From: Coriobacteriia bacterium
Lineage (GTDB): Bacteria > Actinomycetota > Coriobacteriia > Anaerosomatales > PHET01
Reading direction: 5' to 3'
NCBI GenBank assembly: GCA_009779675.1
Contig: WRDS01000011.1
Location: 1 to 34,344 of the forward strand
Length of the DNA stretch: 34,344 bases
The notes under the pieces were generated by a model. The model had not been told where the DNA came from. It saw nothing but the letters and a program-made list of their open reading frames with translations, and did not search any database. Both the position numbers and the translations under genes were made by a program. Shown here piece by piece: positions 31,737-34,344 of the stretch (its first letter is position 1; each line of letters starts with the position of its first letter).

Positions 31737-32637
31737 GTTCAACATCGACTTCCTCGGCAATAAACAGTACCTGTTCATACTGTCGGGGGTCTTGCTCGCA
31801 ATCTCGCTCGGCGCGCTTGTTTTTAGAGGGCTTAGCTTTGGCATCGAGTTTGAGGGTGGGACGGTGGTCGAGCTGCTCGGCACCGGGAATATCGGTATCG
31901 AGCAGGTGCGCGATGCTTTCCATGCGGCAGATGTCAAGGGAGCCGATGTCCAGAGCTTCAGTGGCGATACCAATGGTTTTATCGTGCGCACCGATATCAA
32001 AGAGGTTGCCGAGGCCCAGCAGGTTGCGGGCAAGGTCGCCTCGGGTCTCGACCTGCCGGCGAACTCGATCCAGGTCACTACGATCGGCCCGGGTTGGGGC
32101 AAGAACGTGACGGAGCGCTCACTTATTGCACTCGCGGTCTCTTTTGGTGCCATCCTGCTCTACGTTGCGCTCAGGTTCGAGTACAAGATGTCGGTCGCCG
32201 CGATCATAACGCTCATGCATGACGTGACGATCACCTTAGGCTTCTACGCCCTTTTTGGCGAGGAGATCACGCCAAACACGGTTGCGGCGCTTCTCACCAT
32301 CCTCGGCTACTCGCTTTATGACACTATCGTGATGTTCCACCGGATCAAGGAGAACTCGGCAAAGCTTTCCAAAAAGACGTTCGCGTCGATGGCCAACGAC
32401 TCAGTGAACGAGGTGTTGGTGCGTACCGTGAATACGATCATCCTGTCGCTGATCCCTGTGATAACCCTGCTCGTTTTTGGCGGGGACACGCTTTATGATT
32501 TCGCCCTCGCTCTGACGATCGGCCTTGCGGTGAGCTCCTTCTCGTCATTTGGAATTGCGACGCCCATCTACGTCATGTGGAAAGAGCGTGAGCCAAAGTA
32601 CGCGGCATTGAAGAAGAAATATGCGAAGCAGGGGTAA
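31729..32637 (+). CDS. secF: Protein translocase subunit SecF
   Basis: This is the partner of SecD in the proton-driven export motor. The 302-residue protein opens MRRFNIDFLGNKQYLFILSG, has the first membrane helix at about 13-33, the family motif FGIEFEGGTVVEL, an external domain, and the C-terminal helices with ITLMHDVTITLGFYALFG, LGYSLYDTIVMFHRIKEN and a long last span. ATG 31729 is preferred to an in-frame GTG nine bases earlier because MRRF matches the family opening. It overlaps secD by eight bases, so the pair is coupled. Confidence 0.95.
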   Translation: MRRFNIDFLGNKQYLFILSGVLLAISLGALVFRGLSFGIEFEGGTVVELLGTGNIGIEQVRDAFHAADVKGADVQSFSGDTNGFIVRTDIKEVAEAQQVAGKVASGLDLPANSIQVTTIGPGWGKNVTERSLIALAVSFGAILLYVALRFEYKMSVAAIITLMHDVTITLGFYALFGEEITPNTVAALLTILGYSLYDTIVMFHRIKENSAKLSKKTFASMANDSVNEVLVRTVNTIILSLIPVITLLVFGGDTLYDFALALTIGLAVSSFSSFGIATPIYVMWKEREPKYAALKKKYAKQG

Positions 32638-32669
32638 AATCTGTCGGCTCCGTCCGTTACGATGGAGGC

Positions 32670-34344
32670 ATGCCGGATCGATCCTGCCATAAACCCTGGG
32701 CGCTTGAGCCCGTCGCCGACAGGCTGATCGATGACCTGTCCCAGGCGACAGGGCTCTCACGCACCGTTGCCCGCATGCTTGCCGCCCGGGGTGTCGCCAA
32801 TGCCGAGGAGGCGCGGCGCTTCCTGAACCCGTCCCTAGAACGGGAGTGGCTTGACCCTATGCTCATCTCCGGCATGGGAGAGGGTGCCGAGCGCGTTGCC
32901 AGAGCGGTCTGCGCGCAAGAGAGGATCGTGGTCTTTGGCGACTTCGATCTAGACGGCATCTCGGCGGCTGCGGTTGCGACCCGAGGCCTTGCGGCAATGG
33001 GCGCAGATGTCCAGGCGCTCATCCCACACCGCTTTGCCGAGGGCTACGGCCTGACCGTTGCATCGATCGAGCGGGTGCTTGCGCTTAAGCCCGCGTTGCT
33101 GGTCACCGTGGACTGCGGGATCTCGAGTGCGCAAGAGGTCGAGATGCTGGTCTCGCACGGTGTGGATGTTGTTGTCACCGATCACCATGAGCCTACAGAA
33201 TCCGTCCCCGCCTCGGTGCCGGTCGTTAACCCCAAGGTCGGGCCTGATGGCGTGTCCCGCGACCTGGCGGGGGCGGGCGTCGCGCTCAAGCTCATCCAAG
33301 CCGTCGGCGCGAAGCTCGGATACCCTGGTACCTGGCGGCTTCTCGCCGACCTTGCCACGCTGGGGACGGTTGCAGACAGCGTCCCGCTCCTCGGCGAGAA
33401 CCGTGCGCTTGTGGCCGAGGGCATCGCCTCGATGAGCCGTGTCCCGCGGGCGTGCATCTCGGCGCTTGCCGGCATCGCCGGTCTTCTGCCGGTCGACCTG
33501 ACAAGTGAGAGCATCGGCTATGTGCTTGCTCCGCGGCTGAATGCGGCAGGCAGGATGGCCGATCCGACCGATGCGCTCAAGCTGTTGCTTGCTGACGATC
33601 CCTCAGAGGCGGAGAGGCTTGCGGTCGCACTCGATGAGCACAACCGCTGTCGGCAGGAGGTCGAGGGCAGGCTGAGCGCCGAGGTGCTTGAGCTGGCGCA
33701 TGAGACCTACCGGGGCGAGCGTGCGGTCATTTTGGCCGGCTCGGGATGGCACGAGGGGGTAAAAGGCATAGTCGCCTCTCGGCTGGCCGATGTGTTCGGG
33801 GTCCCCGCGCTCCTCTTCTCTATCGAGGACGGGGTCGCAAGAGGGTCGGGCCGGTCTGTGGGCGATATCGACCTGTTTGCGGCGCTCGACACATGTTGCG
33901 CGTCTGTGCTCACCCGTTATGGCGGGCATGCGGCGGCGGTTGGCATGGCGCTTCCGGCAGATGAGCTGCCAAAGCTCAAGGCGTGCCTGCTCGAGTGCCT
34001 CGATACCCTTCCTGCCGAGAAGCTCATGGCCCGAAGGATGATAGATGCCCAGGTCTCCCTTGGGGAGCTGAGCATCAGCTTAGGGACGGAGATCGCGGCG
34101 CTTGAGCCGTTCGGGCACGGCAACACGCGGCCGTTGCTCATGGTGCCTGGCGTATTCATGACCGGTCGCGGGCGGGTGGGCAAGGCTGACGACCACCTGA
34201 AGTTCACCGCGTACGATGGGGCCTCGTCGGTTCCCGCGATCGCGTTCAGGTGCAAAGACATTGACCGCCTCATGGAACACGAGGCTGTTGTAGACGTTGC
34301 CTTCGAGCTCAACACTGATGAGTGGCGGGGGCGTCGGCGCATGC
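32670..34344 (+). CDS. recJ: Single-strand-specific exonuclease RecJ, partial (runs off right edge)
   Basis: RecJ degrades single-stranded DNA 5' to 3' in recombination and mismatch repair. The first 558 codons are present with no stop. The DHH phosphoesterase motifs are clear: VVFGDFDLDGIS (Asp91, 93, 95), TVDCGIS (Asp148), TDHHEP (171-173), NAAGRM, then the DHHA1 domain with GWHEGVKGIVASRL, SGRSVGDIDL and RYGGHAAAVGM, and the beginning of the OB domain. GGAGGC directly abuts the ATG at 32670. TACGAT (32658-32663) ends six bases before it, so this may be another leaderless start; TAAAAT at 32635-32640 is an alternative -10. It follows secF by 32 bases. Confidence 0.94.
   Translation, partial: MPDRSCHKPWALEPVADRLIDDLSQATGLSRTVARMLAARGVANAEEARRFLNPSLEREWLDPMLISGMGEGAERVARAVCAQERIVVFGDFDLDGISAAAVATRGLAAMGADVQALIPHRFAEGYGLTVASIERVLALKPALLVTVDCGISSAQEVEMLVSHGVDVVVTDHHEPTESVPASVPVVNPKVGPDGVSRDLAGAGVALKLIQAVGAKLGYPGTWRLLADLATLGTVADSVPLLGENRALVAEGIASMSRVPRACISALAGIAGLLPVDLTSESIGYVLAPRLNAAGRMADPTDALKLLLADDPSEAERLAVALDEHNRCRQEVEGRLSAEVLELAHETYRGERAVILAGSGWHEGVKGIVASRLADVFGVPALLFSIEDGVARGSGRSVGDIDLFAALDTCCASVLTRYGGHAAAVGMALPADELPKLKACLLECLDTLPAEKLMARRMIDAQVSLGELSISLGTEIAALEPFGHGNTRPLLMVPGVFMTGRGRVGKADDHLKFTAYDGASSVPAIAFRCKDIDRLMEHEAVVDVAFELNTDEWRGRRRM

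Overview
The window comes from a G+C-rich, probably strictly anaerobic actinobacterium; Coriobacteriia is my best guess. The main support is the gene order pdxS-pdxT-yebC-ruvC-ruvA-ruvB followed further on by yajC-secD-secF, which is a typical actinobacterial chromosomal neighbourhood. Further support comes from many GTG starts, a cobalamin-dependent ribonucleotide reductase, a superoxide reductase and a flavodoxin/2x[4Fe-4S] protein. This assignment is inferred from gene content and order, not from any database comparison.

Left part (1-5.3 kb, all minus strand): a YtrA-type GntR regulator drives an ABC exporter pair, whose permease runs off the left edge. Next comes an accessory segment whose third codon positions are visibly less G+C rich. 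It holds a PIN-domain nuclease translationally coupled to an unnamed 244-residue protein, a layout like a toxin-antitoxin pair. This pair sits between two direct copies of a 59-bp repeat. Beyond it are frame-broken remains of a possible phage-type integrase, a secreted PIG-L-type deacetylase with an EF-hand-like loop, and a truncated rhuM-like gene.

Middle (5.3-13.8 kb): nrdJ, preceded by what look like two NrdR boxes, and dcd form a deoxynucleotide-supply unit. Around them are an orphan 278-residue protein, a geranylgeranyl-reductase-like flavoprotein divergent from a small Cys-rich protein, a DUF1015 protein with a hairpin/T-run in its leader, and a small zinc-ribbon-like protein.

Conserved block (14-34.3 kb): lemA, lgt, a DUF3048 lipoprotein, pdxS-pdxT (vitamin B6), yebC-ruvCAB (Holliday-junction processing), a cold-shock protein with a structured leader, a DUF6483 protein, a superoxide reductase, folD, queH-queA (queuosine), an ECF sigma/zinc anti-sigma pair, tgt, an EFR1-type flavodoxin-ferredoxin, yajC-secD-secF (Sec translocon accessory complex) and the first part of recJ. 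queH, queA and tgt together give the last steps of tRNA queuosine formation.

The strongest unusual signals are these. (1) A PIN-based two-gene module lies between long direct repeats. (2) Low-complexity Gly/Ala/Gln/Asp triplet-type insertions occur in or beside otherwise ordinary housekeeping genes (nrdJ, queA, tgt, lgt, yajC, the ruvC-ruvA junction, DUF1015). (3) A 23-codon micro-gene links ruvC and ruvA by ATGA overlaps at both ends. (4) Several short repeated motifs sit exactly at promoters, notably between the ECF sigma gene and a probably leaderless tgt. I saw no CRISPR array, tRNA, rRNA or intact insertion sequence.
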